From JBEBVQ01 sp037190845 (GTDB taxonomy: Bacteria > Bacteroidota > Bacteroidia > Chitinophagales > Chitinophagaceae), in contig JBBCJI010000001.1 of assembly GCA_037190845.1 (NCBI GenBank), positions 62,001 to 126,000 on the forward strand: DNA of 64,000 nt, read 5' to 3'. Each line of letters opens with the position of its first letter. Positions within the stretch are counted from its first letter, which is position 1. Below the pieces are notes generated by a model that saw only the letters and a list, made by a program, of their open reading frames with translations, made no database searches and had not been told where the DNA came from. This document shows, in pieces, positions 36,378-45,094 of the stretch. The translations under genes were made by a program, and so were the position numbers.

Positions 36378-37070
36378 ATGAAATTTGGAATTATTGTATT
36401 TCCCGGCTCAAACTGTGACCGGGATATGATGCATGCTTTGCAGGATGATCTGCAACAGGAAGTGATCATGCTATGGCATAAGGACAGAGATCTCAGCATG
36501 TTTTCGCAGGAAGATTGTATTGTATTGCCAGGAGGTTTCTCCTATGGTGATTATCTGCGTTGTGGTGCGCTGGCACGCTTCAGTCCGATGATGGAGCAGG
36601 TAATCCGGTTTGCGCGTGAAGGAGGCAAGGTGTTGGGTGTCTGCAACGGTTTTCAGATATTGTGCGAAGCAGGTTTGTTGCCTGGGGTATTGCTGCAGAA
36701 TGACCATCAGAAGTTTGTTTGTAAAAATGTTTATATCAAATCCGAGCACACAAACAGCCTTATAGGAAGGCATGTGGCAAGAAAGCCATTGAAAATCCCT
36801 GTTGCTCATGGCGAAGGACGTTATTTTGCAGATGCTGTTACATTGGAGCAACTGGAGAAAAACAACCAGGTTGTTTTTCGTTATTGTGATGAGCACGGTG
36901 AGATACATGTACATTCAAATCCTAATGGCGCCACTGGTAATATTGCCGGTATCTGCAATGACATGCGTAATGTATACGGTATGATGCCACATCCGGAAAG
37001 AGCCTGCAGCGAAGTACTGGGTAATATGGATGGCAGGGCCATCCTGGAAGCTTTTACGCATATGAACTGA
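36378..37070 (+). CDS. purQ: Phosphoribosylformylglycinamidine synthase, glutaminase subunit
   Basis: The 230-residue class I glutamine amidotransferase begins KFGIIVFPGSNCDRDM. It has LPGGFSYGDYLRCGALAR, the nucleophile Cys in GVCNGFQILCEAGLLPG, and the catalytic His-Glu in MMPHPERACSE. It supplies ammonia to PurL in the fourth step of purine synthesis. The stand-alone PurQ implies a small separate PurL, not seen here, rather than the fused PurL usual in gamma-proteobacteria. A hairpin almost identical to the one after purC follows at 37081-37131. Confidence 0.95.
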   Translation: MKFGIIVFPGSNCDRDMMHALQDDLQQEVIMLWHKDRDLSMFSQEDCIVLPGGFSYGDYLRCGALARFSPMMEQVIRFAREGGKVLGVCNGFQILCEAGLLPGVLLQNDHQKFVCKNVYIKSEHTNSLIGRHVARKPLKIPVAHGEGRYFADAVTLEQLEKNNQVVFRYCDEHGEIHVHSNPNGATGNIAGICNDMRNVYGMMPHPERACSEVLGNMDGRAILEAFTHMN

Positions 37071-37080
37071 GTAAAGATGT

Positions 37081-37131
37081 GACAGATGTGTTGGATGTGT
37101 CATCATATCTCCCACATCTAACACATCTGTC
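37081..37131 (+). terminator. GATGTG-type hairpin directly after purQ
   Basis: Arms 37081-37099 and 37113-37131 are 19 bp with one G-T pair and a 13-base loop, followed by ATATTTTAA. They start 10 bp after the purQ stop. The arms share their sequence family with the purC hairpin at 7485-7562. Confidence 0.65.
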
Positions 37132-37179
37132 ATATTTTAATAATCACTTAGATTAGCTAATTAATTTAAGGTTTCTTTT

Positions 37180-37653
37180 ATGTTTTTTTTCAGAAGTTTG
37201 TGTCTTATCGTATTGGGTTGTTGTTTTTTTACAACGACTTATGGGCAGAAAGCTATACAGGATCCTACATCCTGGAAGTATGAGGCAATAAAAACAGACA
37301 GCGGATACTTTTTTGTTTTTCTGCTGGATCTGGAGAAAGGCTGGCATATATGGGCTATAGAGCCGGGAGGGGACGGGTTTCAGGTACCACCTTCATTTTT
37401 GTTTGATGATAATAATCAGGTGGAGATACTTGGTCCGGCGATAGAGAAAGGTGAACGGGAAACGGTTGATATGGAAGGGGTTGACGGTGCTGTACACTAT
37501 TACAGTAATCGAGTAACATATACTCAGCCTGTCCGGCTGAAGCCGGGGCCCCATCAGGTAAAGGGCCGGCATGTATATCAGGTATGTAACGACCGTATGT
37601 GCCTGCCACCCATAGAAAAGGATTTTCAGATCGGAGTCGTAGTAGATGAATAA
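37180..37653 (+). CDS. Stand-alone DsbD N-terminal (alpha) domain-like periplasmic protein
   Basis: The 157-residue protein has a signal peptide (FFTTTYGQ). It corresponds to only the N-terminal domain of DsbD: DPTSWKYEA, LDLEKGWHIWAIEPGGDGF and YQVCNDRMCLPP with two cysteines. It aligns closely with the first 150 residues of the next gene, with which it overlaps by up to 8 bp if the longer start is used. It probably exchanges disulfides with, or receives electrons from, the full-length protein. It is therefore a tandem duplicate of one domain. Confidence 0.78.
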   Translation: MFFFRSLCLIVLGCCFFTTTYGQKAIQDPTSWKYEAIKTDSGYFFVFLLDLEKGWHIWAIEPGGDGFQVPPSFLFDDNNQVEILGPAIEKGERETVDMEGVDGAVHYYSNRVTYTQPVRLKPGPHQVKGRHVYQVCNDRMCLPPIEKDFQIGVVVDE

Positions 37654-37666
37654 CGTTAATGAAGCA

Positions 37667-39784
37667 ATGATAAAAAAAATACAAAAAAATTTATCTGTAC
37701 TGGTAGCGGCATTTATCCTGTTGGGCACTGCTGCCGTCCAAGGGCAGATTGTTCAGGATCCTACTACCTGGCGGTATGAAGTAAAAAAACTACAGGATAA
37801 TAATTACGAGCTGATCTTTCATCTTAATCTCGAAGACGGCTGGCATATATGGGCGTTGGAGCCGGGTGGCGACGGGTTGCAATTCCCGCCTTCATTTAAT
37901 TTTGATAAAAATGAGCATGTTCGTTTAAACGGAACTGTACAGGAAAAGGGCTCGTCTGTAACAGGTACTATGGATGGTGTGGATGGTATCGTAACCTATT
38001 TTCATGGTAAGGTAACGTACAGGCAGCAGGTGGCGGTATCTGCCAATACAACTATTAAAGGAATGCACGAATACCAGGTATGCACAGATGAGATGTGCCT
38101 GCCGCCTAAAAAGAAATCATTTTCATTTTCCATAAGCGATATAACTTCTGATACGGATGTGTTGCAGGAGTCAATACCGGCTGCTGTTGCCGATACCCCT
38201 GTACATGCTTCCGTTCCGGTATCAGACGGCGATACCCCGGAAGAAAAGGTATTGCAGACTACTATCGAACAACAGGAGCACACTTCCAATATTGCTTTAT
38301 TCATCAGTGGTTTGGGGAATGGACTGCTGTCTGTGATCACACCCTGTGTGTTTGCCATGCTGCCGATGACCGTCAGTTTTTTCCTGAAGCGCAGCAAAGA
38401 CCGGAAGACAGGTATTAAGGTAGCGCTGCAGTATTCCTTGTCTATTATTTTTATCTTCACCTTCATCGGCGGGCTTTTGTCGGCGTTTCTCGGGCCTGAT
38501 GCCTTACATGCATTTTCTACCAACTGGATCGTCAATATGGCGTTCTTTGTGATCTTTCTGATTTTCGGTATTTCATTTCTTGGTGCATTTGAGATCAATC
38601 TGCCGTCGTCCTGGGCTACAAAACTGGACAGTAAAGCAAATACACAGAATTTCCTTGGGATATTCTTTATGGCGCTGACCCTGGTGATCGTGTCATTTTC
38701 CTGTACGGTTCCCTTTATTGGTAATCTGGTAGTGTCTATCCAGAGTGGCGGTAAAATAGGTCCGTTGCTTGGGTTCTTTGGTTTTGGTCTTGGATTGGCG
38801 TTGCCATTCTCCCTGTTTGCCATTTTTCCGTCTATGCTCAATGAGTTGGGTAAATCCGGCGGCTGGCTGAATGCCGTCAAAGTGACTTTCGGTTTTGTGG
38901 AGCTGGCGCTGGCGCTGAAGTTCCTTTCCAATGCAGACCTGCAGCAGGGATGGCGGTTACTCGACCGCGAAATATTCATCGCTATGTGGATGACGCTCTC
39001 CTTTGTGTTGGGTGCATACCTTTTAGGTTTTCTCCGCTTTTCACATGATAGCGAATTACCTAAAAACGACTGGGGGCTTCCTTATATCAAAGTGCCGCGT
39101 TTGTTTTTCGGTATTGCAGCTATTGTGTTCGGATTTTACCTGATGCCGGGTATGTGGGGCGCTCCGCTGAATGGCATGGGCGCTTTTGTGCCGCCGATGG
39201 GTACGCAGGAGTTTATTCTTTCCAGGGGACATGCAGCGCCATCCGTATCATACAGTGAAGCGCACAGCAGTGTGCGTCCGCAGAAGTATGTGAAGCAAAT
39301 GAAGATTTACGAGCCGGCATCGGTATTAAATTATCATCTTGATACCTATTATGACTATGACGAGGCGCTGGCGGCTTCAAAGGTTTTGAAAAAGCCGATC
39401 ATGCTCGACTTTACAGGTGTCAACTGCGCCAATTGCCGGAAGTTTGAAGCAGAGGTGTGGTCGCAGCCTGATGTACTGGGGCTGATGAAGAATGATTTTA
39501 TTATCGCTTCACTGTTTGTGGATATTCAATCTGTAAAATTACCGGAAGACAAGCAGTATGATTCGAAATCGCTCGGTTACCGGATTGAAACCCTCGGTGA
39601 TCAGAATGTGGATCTCCAGGTGTCTAAATTTAATTCCAATACACAACCGTATTATTTCTTTGTAGATGAGAACGGGGTACTGCTGGCGGATAAGGGTGTC
39701 GCATATCCTACGTCGCCTGCCGTATTTGCAGTCCATCTGCGTCAGGTACTGGAGCGATACAGGGAATTGCACCCGGAAAGTTAG
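37667..39784 (+). CDS. dsbD: Thiol:disulfide interchange protein DsbD
   Basis: The protein is about 705 residues from the ATG at 37667 (MIKKIQKNLS); the frame is open to 37646. The domain order is typical: a signal peptide; an alpha domain with WHIWALEPGGDGL and the cysteine pair in YQVCTDEMCLPP; a linker; eight membrane segments with the active cysteines in VITPCVFAMLP and FSCTVPFIGNL; and a C-terminal thioredoxin-like domain with CANC in DFTGVNCANCRKFEAEVW. It carries electrons from cytoplasmic thioredoxin to the periplasm. It follows directly after its duplicated alpha-domain gene. Confidence 0.9.
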   Translation: MIKKIQKNLSVLVAAFILLGTAAVQGQIVQDPTTWRYEVKKLQDNNYELIFHLNLEDGWHIWALEPGGDGLQFPPSFNFDKNEHVRLNGTVQEKGSSVTGTMDGVDGIVTYFHGKVTYRQQVAVSANTTIKGMHEYQVCTDEMCLPPKKKSFSFSISDITSDTDVLQESIPAAVADTPVHASVPVSDGDTPEEKVLQTTIEQQEHTSNIALFISGLGNGLLSVITPCVFAMLPMTVSFFLKRSKDRKTGIKVALQYSLSIIFIFTFIGGLLSAFLGPDALHAFSTNWIVNMAFFVIFLIFGISFLGAFEINLPSSWATKLDSKANTQNFLGIFFMALTLVIVSFSCTVPFIGNLVVSIQSGGKIGPLLGFFGFGLGLALPFSLFAIFPSMLNELGKSGGWLNAVKVTFGFVELALALKFLSNADLQQGWRLLDREIFIAMWMTLSFVLGAYLLGFLRFSHDSELPKNDWGLPYIKVPRLFFGIAAIVFGFYLMPGMWGAPLNGMGAFVPPMGTQEFILSRGHAAPSVSYSEAHSSVRPQKYVKQMKIYEPASVLNYHLDTYYDYDEALAASKVLKKPIMLDFTGVNCANCRKFEAEVWSQPDVLGLMKNDFIIASLFVDIQSVKLPEDKQYDSKSLGYRIETLGDQNVDLQVSKFNSNTQPYYFFVDENGVLLADKGVAYPTSPAVFAVHLRQVLERYRELHPES

Positions 39785-39821
39785 AAATATTTATGTGGCT
39801 ATAAATATTTAACGTATCCTA

Positions 39822-39855
39822 TTTGAAGTATCAATGCGTGTTTGCCCTATCTTTG
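39822..39855 (+). promoter_or_regulatory. Putative Bacteroidetes promoter
   Basis: TTTG at 39822-39825 and a perfect TATCTTTG at 39848-39855 are separated by 22 bp, slightly longer than usual. The predicted start near 39862 lies downstream of the earliest in-frame start codon of the following frame, which supports translation from 39899. Confidence 0.5.
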
Positions 39856-39898
39856 CGCCACATTATGTATCCGGGTTGCTTTGCAGCCGGGGAAATAC

Positions 39899-40297
39899 AT
39901 GAGAAACCGGGTTACCGAAATGCGTAAATTCTTCCTGTTCATACTACTTCAGATCGTTACACTTTACAGTGTTTCGGCGCATTGCCATTTTGTTATGGAT
40001 AATGCGGATGAATGGACTTCCGATGCATTTTCGGATCATTGCATTGATGATAATATTCTTGATTTTGAGTGCGGCGATGAATTTCATGAGGATACATTTG
40101 TTTTTTGTGAAGAAGTAGCACGTACCCGGCGTCCTGAGGATTATAAGACATCATTGGTAGAGATCGGTCAGGTATCACCTGTCCGGGATCCGTTGATTAT
40201 CTCCAGCCTCCCACACAGGTGTTCTTACCCGCGGGCTGTAAATTCTATACCGCTTTCATCCTGTTACTCCTTTATTGTACGGCTGACTCCGTTTTGA
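39899..40297 (+). CDS. Small secreted Cys/His-rich protein ahead of the efflux operon
   Basis: The protein is about 132 residues from the ATG at 39899; an ATG at 39920 (MRKFFLFILLQIVTLYSVSAH) is also possible. The signal peptide ends near SVSAH. The mature N-terminal half is acidic with four Cys and several His (HCHFVMDNADEW, DHCIDDN, FECGDEFHED, FVFCEE). The C-terminal half is neutral. No family is recognised. Small secreted proteins of this kind sometimes precede metal or drug efflux operons, and the Cys/His pattern would allow metal binding, which is an inference only. Confidence 0.5.
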   Translation: MRNRVTEMRKFFLFILLQIVTLYSVSAHCHFVMDNADEWTSDAFSDHCIDDNILDFECGDEFHEDTFVFCEEVARTRRPEDYKTSLVEIGQVSPVRDPLIISSLPHRCSYPRAVNSIPLSSCYSFIVRLTPF

Positions 40298-40453
40298 TAC
40301 ACGTTGGCTGATGTGTGCCGGAGTGATATAACCGGCAATATTTCCTTTTTACAGTGACCAACCCTGGCCGGATGGCTTGTTTCTGTCTTTACAATCCGGT
40401 ACGGAGTTCCGGTGATCATTCTATATTCCAATTGTTTTAAAAATAACTATTCT

Positions 40454-41653
40454 ATGAAAACGGCCATAAATAAAACGATTCTGTATGGCAATATCAGTAC
40501 GCATCCCCTGATGAATAACTATCGTCTGCTTCTGGCAGGCGCATGTCTGTTTCTGGCTTCCTGCAGCGCCGGAAATGCTACGAAAAAACAGGCGGAGGAA
40601 GAGTCGGAAAAGACATACCCGGTAGTGGTGCTGGCCGAGCAGGATACGGTTTTACAGTTGCAGTACGTGGCTGATATACAGGCACGGAAAAATATAGAAT
40701 TGCATGCGCGGGTGCCGGGGATACTGGAGAAGATATATGTGGATGAAGGTCAGGCAGTCAAAAAGGGGCAGTTGTTGTTTCGCATCAATGATGAAGAGCT
40801 GACGGTAGAGCTGACGAAAGCCCGTGCCGCATATGAAAGTGCCGTAGCAGATGCCAAGGTTGCCGAAGTGGAAGTGGCCAGGGTGAAAATACTGGTGGAA
40901 AAGAAGATCATCTCCGTAACGGAGCTGGACCTGGCGGAGGCCAAGCTGAATGCCCTGGAAGCAAAAGTTGCGGAAGTGCACGCGGCAAAAACAAATGCAG
41001 CCAAAAGACTTTCCTATACAAATGTGCATGCTCCTTTTGATGGCATTATAGATCGTCTGCCGCTCAGAGAAGGGAGTCTGCTTACTGAGGGTTCGTTATT
41101 AACGACCATTTCAGATATACAGTCCATGTACGCATATTTTAATCTTTCGGAGTATGAATATTTTCAGTTAATGCAGGCGGAAGAAAAAGAAGGAAGGCAA
41201 AGTAAGGCACAACTGATACTGGCGGACGGCAGTGTTTATCCCTGGATGGGTGAGATCGGCGCCGCAGAAAGCGAAATTGATGAAAATACCGGTTCTATTG
41301 CGTTCCGGGCGCATTTTCCGAATCCGGATCATCTGCTGAAGCATGGCGCTACCGGTAAGCTGATCATCAGCAAAACAGTCAAAAACGCCCTGCTTGTACC
41401 CCAGAAAGCCGTATTCGAGATCCAGGATAAAAGCTTCGTGTATGTGGTGGATGAGCATGACGCGGTACGGATGAAAGAATTTGTGCCTGCGCAAAGGTTC
41501 GATCGTTATTATATCGTCGGATCCGGGCTGGAAGCAAGCGATAAAATTGTGTATGAAGGTGTGCAGATCCTGCGTGATGGTGAAACGATAAAACCTGAAT
41601 TGATTACAGAAGGTAAAACGGTAAACCCGGGAGACAAGCCGGCGCATATGTAA
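40454..41653 (+). CDS. RND efflux periplasmic adaptor lipoprotein (MFP)
   Basis: The protein is about 399 residues from the ATG at 40454. Another ATG at 40511 (MNNYRLLLAG) gives the most compact lipoprotein signal (LFLASC). It has the barrel-sandwich halves ELHARVPGILEKIYVDEGQAVKKGQLLFRI and TNVHAPFDGIIDRLPLREGSLL around a helical hairpin (about 110-170). Beta-barrel and membrane-proximal domains follow (DENTGSIAFRAHFPNPDHLLKHGATGKLII). It links the RND pump at 41711 to the outer-membrane channel at 45095. The HAE-1 class of the pump suggests hydrophobic or amphiphilic compounds rather than metals. Confidence 0.9.
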   Translation: MKTAINKTILYGNISTHPLMNNYRLLLAGACLFLASCSAGNATKKQAEEESEKTYPVVVLAEQDTVLQLQYVADIQARKNIELHARVPGILEKIYVDEGQAVKKGQLLFRINDEELTVELTKARAAYESAVADAKVAEVEVARVKILVEKKIISVTELDLAEAKLNALEAKVAEVHAAKTNAAKRLSYTNVHAPFDGIIDRLPLREGSLLTEGSLLTTISDIQSMYAYFNLSEYEYFQLMQAEEKEGRQSKAQLILADGSVYPWMGEIGAAESEIDENTGSIAFRAHFPNPDHLLKHGATGKLIISKTVKNALLVPQKAVFEIQDKSFVYVVDEHDAVRMKEFVPAQRFDRYYIVGSGLEASDKIVYEGVQILRDGETIKPELITEGKTVNPGDKPAHM

Positions 41654-41710
41654 TGTGCATGGGGTGGTATTTATCCTTCAAATAATCCTTCTGCAGCTTA
41701 ATAGATAATC

Positions 41711-44700
41711 ATGGTTGAAACCTTTATACGGCGACCGGTGTTGTCGCTCGTAATATCCCTTATTATTACATTGTTGGGTTTGCTGGCGCTGATGCAGCTT
41801 CCTGTTACACAATTTCCGGATATCGTTCCTCCGTCGGTGATGGTGACGGCCCGTTACACCGGTGCAAATGCCGATGCCTCTACAAAGGCGGTAGCCATGC
41901 CCATAGAACGGGCAATCAATGGGGTGCCGGGTATGACTTATATGTCTACCGTTACCGGTAACGATGGTGTTACTATGATCCAGGTATTCTTTCAGGTAGG
42001 TACAGATCCGGACATGGCAGCCGTAAATGTACAAAACCGTGTTACCACGATCCTGGACGAACTGCCGGAAGAGGTGATCAAGGCCGGTGTCACGACCGAA
42101 AAGGAAGTGAACAGCATGCTGATGTATCTCAACCTGACGAGCGCCGACACAACAGCAGACGAGCAGTTTATTTTCAACTTTGCGGATATCAACATCCTGC
42201 ATGAGCTGAAGCGTATTGACGGGGTAGGGCGCGCGGAGATCATGGGGCAGCAGGAGTATGCCATGCGCGTATGGCTGAAGCCCGACCGGATGCTGGCTTA
42301 TAATGTCTCTACCGATGAAGTGATCAATGCGCTGCGCAGCCAGAATGTGGAAGCCGCGCCGGGAAAAACAGGTGAAAGTTCGGGTAAGGAATCGCAGGTG
42401 CTGCAGTATGTTTTGCGCTATACTGGCAAGTTGTTCGAACCACGTCAGTACGAGGATCTTGCTGTCCGTGCTGATAACCAGGGGGCGATCCTGCGGCTGA
42501 AGGACATCGCGGATATTGAATTCGGTTCCATGAGCTATGGGATGGTGTCGAAGACCGATGGACGCCCGTCTGCTTCTATCATGATCAAACAGCGGCCAGG
42601 CTCTAACGCGCGTGAAGTGATCCAGAATATAAAAGACCGCATGGCAGAGCTTAAAGGAACTTCTTTCCCTCCGGGTATGGAATACAACATGGCCTATGAT
42701 GTGTCCCGTTTCCTGGATGCTTCTATAAACGAGGTGGTGCGTACACTTATCGAAGCATTCCTGTTGGTATCATTGGTAGTATTTCTTTTCCTTCAGGATT
42801 TTCGCTCTACATTGATACCTGCACTGGCAGTACCTGTGGCGTTAATAGGCGCTATGGCATTTATGCAGATGCTGGGATTCTCAATCAACCTGCTTACGCT
42901 GTTTGCGCTTGTACTCGCGATCGGCATTGTGGTAGACAATGCGATCGTGGTAGTGGAGGCCGTCCACGTTAAAATGTCAGAAGATCATCTGCCTCCGATG
43001 GAAGCTACGATAGCAGCCATGAAGGAGATCAGCGGGGCAATTATTGCGATCACGCTGGTAATGTCGGCGGTGTTTATTCCCGTGGCGTTTATGAGTGGCC
43101 CGGTGGGGGTTTTCTACCGGCAGTTTTCGCTTACCCTGGCCATTGCCATTGCCATATCCGGTGTGAATGCCCTTACGCTCACACCGGCGTTGTGCGCGAT
43201 CATGCTGCGACATAATAATACAGAGCGTAAAGGCTGGTTACAGCGCTTTTTCACCGGTTTTAATAAAACATACGATAAAACATCCAACAGCTACAAAGGA
43301 CTGATCCTGAAGATTGCCGGACGCAGAACGATTACGATCGGATTGCTGGTGCTGTTCTTCGCGCTCACCTGGGGATCGGCTGTGATATTACCCGGCGGCT
43401 TTATTCCTACGGAAGACCAGGGACTGATCTATGTGAACGTGACTACGCCGGCCGGCGCAACGGTGGAACGTACGGAAAATGTGCTGGAGCAGGTAGAAGC
43501 TGCTTCTAAAGATATCCCGGGAGTGGAGAACGTAACCACACTTGCCGGCTACAGTCTTGTGAATGAGATTGCCGGAGCTTCTTATGGTATGGGTATGATC
43601 AACCTCCTCGCCTGGGAAGACCGCGATAAAGACGTATATGGTGTTATTAAGGAACTGGAACACAAGACCCGGCATGTTACGGATGCGCGTATTGAGTTCT
43701 TCCCGCCACCTACAGTGACCGGCTTCGGTAACTCCAGCGGTTTTGAGTTGCGCCTGCTGGATCGTACCGGTACAGGCAATATTGCCAAAACTGCTGAAGT
43801 AACTGCAGGGTTTGTAGAAGCGCTCAAGAGCACGCCGGAGATCAACAATGCCTTTACCAGCTTCGACGCTTCATTCCCTCAGTACATGATCCATATTGAT
43901 TATGATATGGCGGCCAAGAAAGGTATCACGGTTGATAATGCGATGTCGAACCTGCAGACGCTTGTGGGCAGCTTTTATGCTACCAATTTTATCCGGTTCA
44001 ACCAGATGTATAAGGTGATGGTTCAGGCCGGGCCGGCATACCGTACTTCACCTGAAGACATACTAAAGCTGTATGTGAAGAATGATAAAGGTGAAATGGT
44101 ACCCTATTCCACCTTCATCCGGCTGGAACGTGTATACGGACCGGAGCAGCTTACCCGATATAATATGTACACGGCGGCGATGATCAACGGCGATGCGGCT
44201 CCCGGCTTTAGCAGCGGTGATGCTATCAAAGCAGTAGAGCGTGTCGCCAGAGAGCATTTGCCGCGCGGATATGCCTATGAGTGGAGCGGGATGACGCGGG
44301 AGGAAATAGCATCGGGCAACCAGGCGTTGATTATTTTCGCTATCTGTCTGGTATTTGTATACCTGCTCCTTGCGGCACAGTATGAGAGCTTTCTGCTTCC
44401 GCTACCGGTGATCCTCAGCCTGCCGGCAGGGATATTTGGTGCGTTCATCACACTGAAACTGGCGGGCCTTGAAAATAATATTTACGCGCAGGTGGCGCTG
44501 GTCATGCTGATCGGGTTGCTGGGTAAGAATGCGATCCTCATTGTTGAGTTTGCGATATTACGCAGGAAGGAAGGGCTGACCATCATGAATGCGGCCATAG
44601 AAGGGGCTGTGCAGCGTTTGCGCCCGATCCTCATGACTTCATTCGCCTTCATCGCCGGGCTGATCCCATTATGTATCGCGTCCGGAGCGGGCGCTATGGG

Positions 44701-44854
44701 TAACCGCTCGATCGGTACGGCCGCGGCCGGCGGTATGCTGATCGGGACTGTCTTTGGCGTGATCGTAATCCCCGGTTTGTATGTTTTATTTGCCACACTT
44801 GCAGAGAAGAGCCGGAAAAGAAAAGCGCTGGTGCTGCCGGAGGAGAAATTATAA
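41711..44854 (+). CDS. RND multidrug efflux permease (HAE-1/AcrB type)
   Basis: The 1047-residue inner-membrane pump begins MVETFIRRPVLSLVISLIITLLG. It has the AcrB-like repeats and PN/PC domains (TRPGSNAREV-type loop, PTEDQGLIYVNVTTPAGA) and twelve expected membrane segments. In segment 4 the proton-relay motif reads GIVVDNAIVVVEA, so the second acidic position of AcrB (Asp408) is Asn here, while the first Asp and the segment-10 Lys (GLLGKNAILIVEFA) are kept. It works with the adaptor upstream and the NodT-type channel downstream. Length and motif order are otherwise normal. Confidence 0.93.
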   Translation: MVETFIRRPVLSLVISLIITLLGLLALMQLPVTQFPDIVPPSVMVTARYTGANADASTKAVAMPIERAINGVPGMTYMSTVTGNDGVTMIQVFFQVGTDPDMAAVNVQNRVTTILDELPEEVIKAGVTTEKEVNSMLMYLNLTSADTTADEQFIFNFADINILHELKRIDGVGRAEIMGQQEYAMRVWLKPDRMLAYNVSTDEVINALRSQNVEAAPGKTGESSGKESQVLQYVLRYTGKLFEPRQYEDLAVRADNQGAILRLKDIADIEFGSMSYGMVSKTDGRPSASIMIKQRPGSNAREVIQNIKDRMAELKGTSFPPGMEYNMAYDVSRFLDASINEVVRTLIEAFLLVSLVVFLFLQDFRSTLIPALAVPVALIGAMAFMQMLGFSINLLTLFALVLAIGIVVDNAIVVVEAVHVKMSEDHLPPMEATIAAMKEISGAIIAITLVMSAVFIPVAFMSGPVGVFYRQFSLTLAIAIAISGVNALTLTPALCAIMLRHNNTERKGWLQRFFTGFNKTYDKTSNSYKGLILKIAGRRTITIGLLVLFFALTWGSAVILPGGFIPTEDQGLIYVNVTTPAGATVERTENVLEQVEAASKDIPGVENVTTLAGYSLVNEIAGASYGMGMINLLAWEDRDKDVYGVIKELEHKTRHVTDARIEFFPPPTVTGFGNSSGFELRLLDRTGTGNIAKTAEVTAGFVEALKSTPEINNAFTSFDASFPQYMIHIDYDMAAKKGITVDNAMSNLQTLVGSFYATNFIRFNQMYKVMVQAGPAYRTSPEDILKLYVKNDKGEMVPYSTFIRLERVYGPEQLTRYNMYTAAMINGDAAPGFSSGDAIKAVERVAREHLPRGYAYEWSGMTREEIASGNQALIIFAICLVFVYLLLAAQYESFLLPLPVILSLPAGIFGAFITLKLAGLENNIYAQVALVMLIGLLGKNAILIVEFAILRRKEGLTIMNAAIEGAVQRLRPILMTSFAFIAGLIPLCIASGAGAMGNRSIGTAAAGGMLIGTVFGVIVIPGLYVLFATLAEKSRKRKALVLPEEKL

Positions 44855-44896
44855 AAAGTTATCTGAAAATGATTGGTGAAAAAGTATTAATGCCCG

Positions 44897-45003
44897 ACAC
44901 CCCTCACGTTCTCCCCTCGAAGGGAGACGATCAGGCCGTTCCGCAACTATGCTATAGTAAAGGAACGGCGCAACTCCCCCTTCAAAGGGGGGAAGGGGGA
45001 TGT
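44897..45003. repeat. Dispersed G/C-run palindromic element, copy 2
   Basis: The left arm at 44897-44930 pairs imperfectly with the right arm at 44971-45003 (ending gggggatgt). An inner perfect stem gccgttcc / ggaacggc lies between them. It has the same layout as 9947-10059 and sits between the pump and channel genes of the efflux operon. Confidence 0.6.
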
Positions 45004-45094
45004 TCCCGATATGATAGATGATGATCTGATAAATTTTAACAGCGTCTAAGGAGTGAAACCGGATGCTCTATATCATAAAAGAAATTTCAGAAAA

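Noticed and set aside
38002..38979. 325-residue minus-strand frame
   Set aside because: Antisense to the DsbD membrane region; no independent signals.
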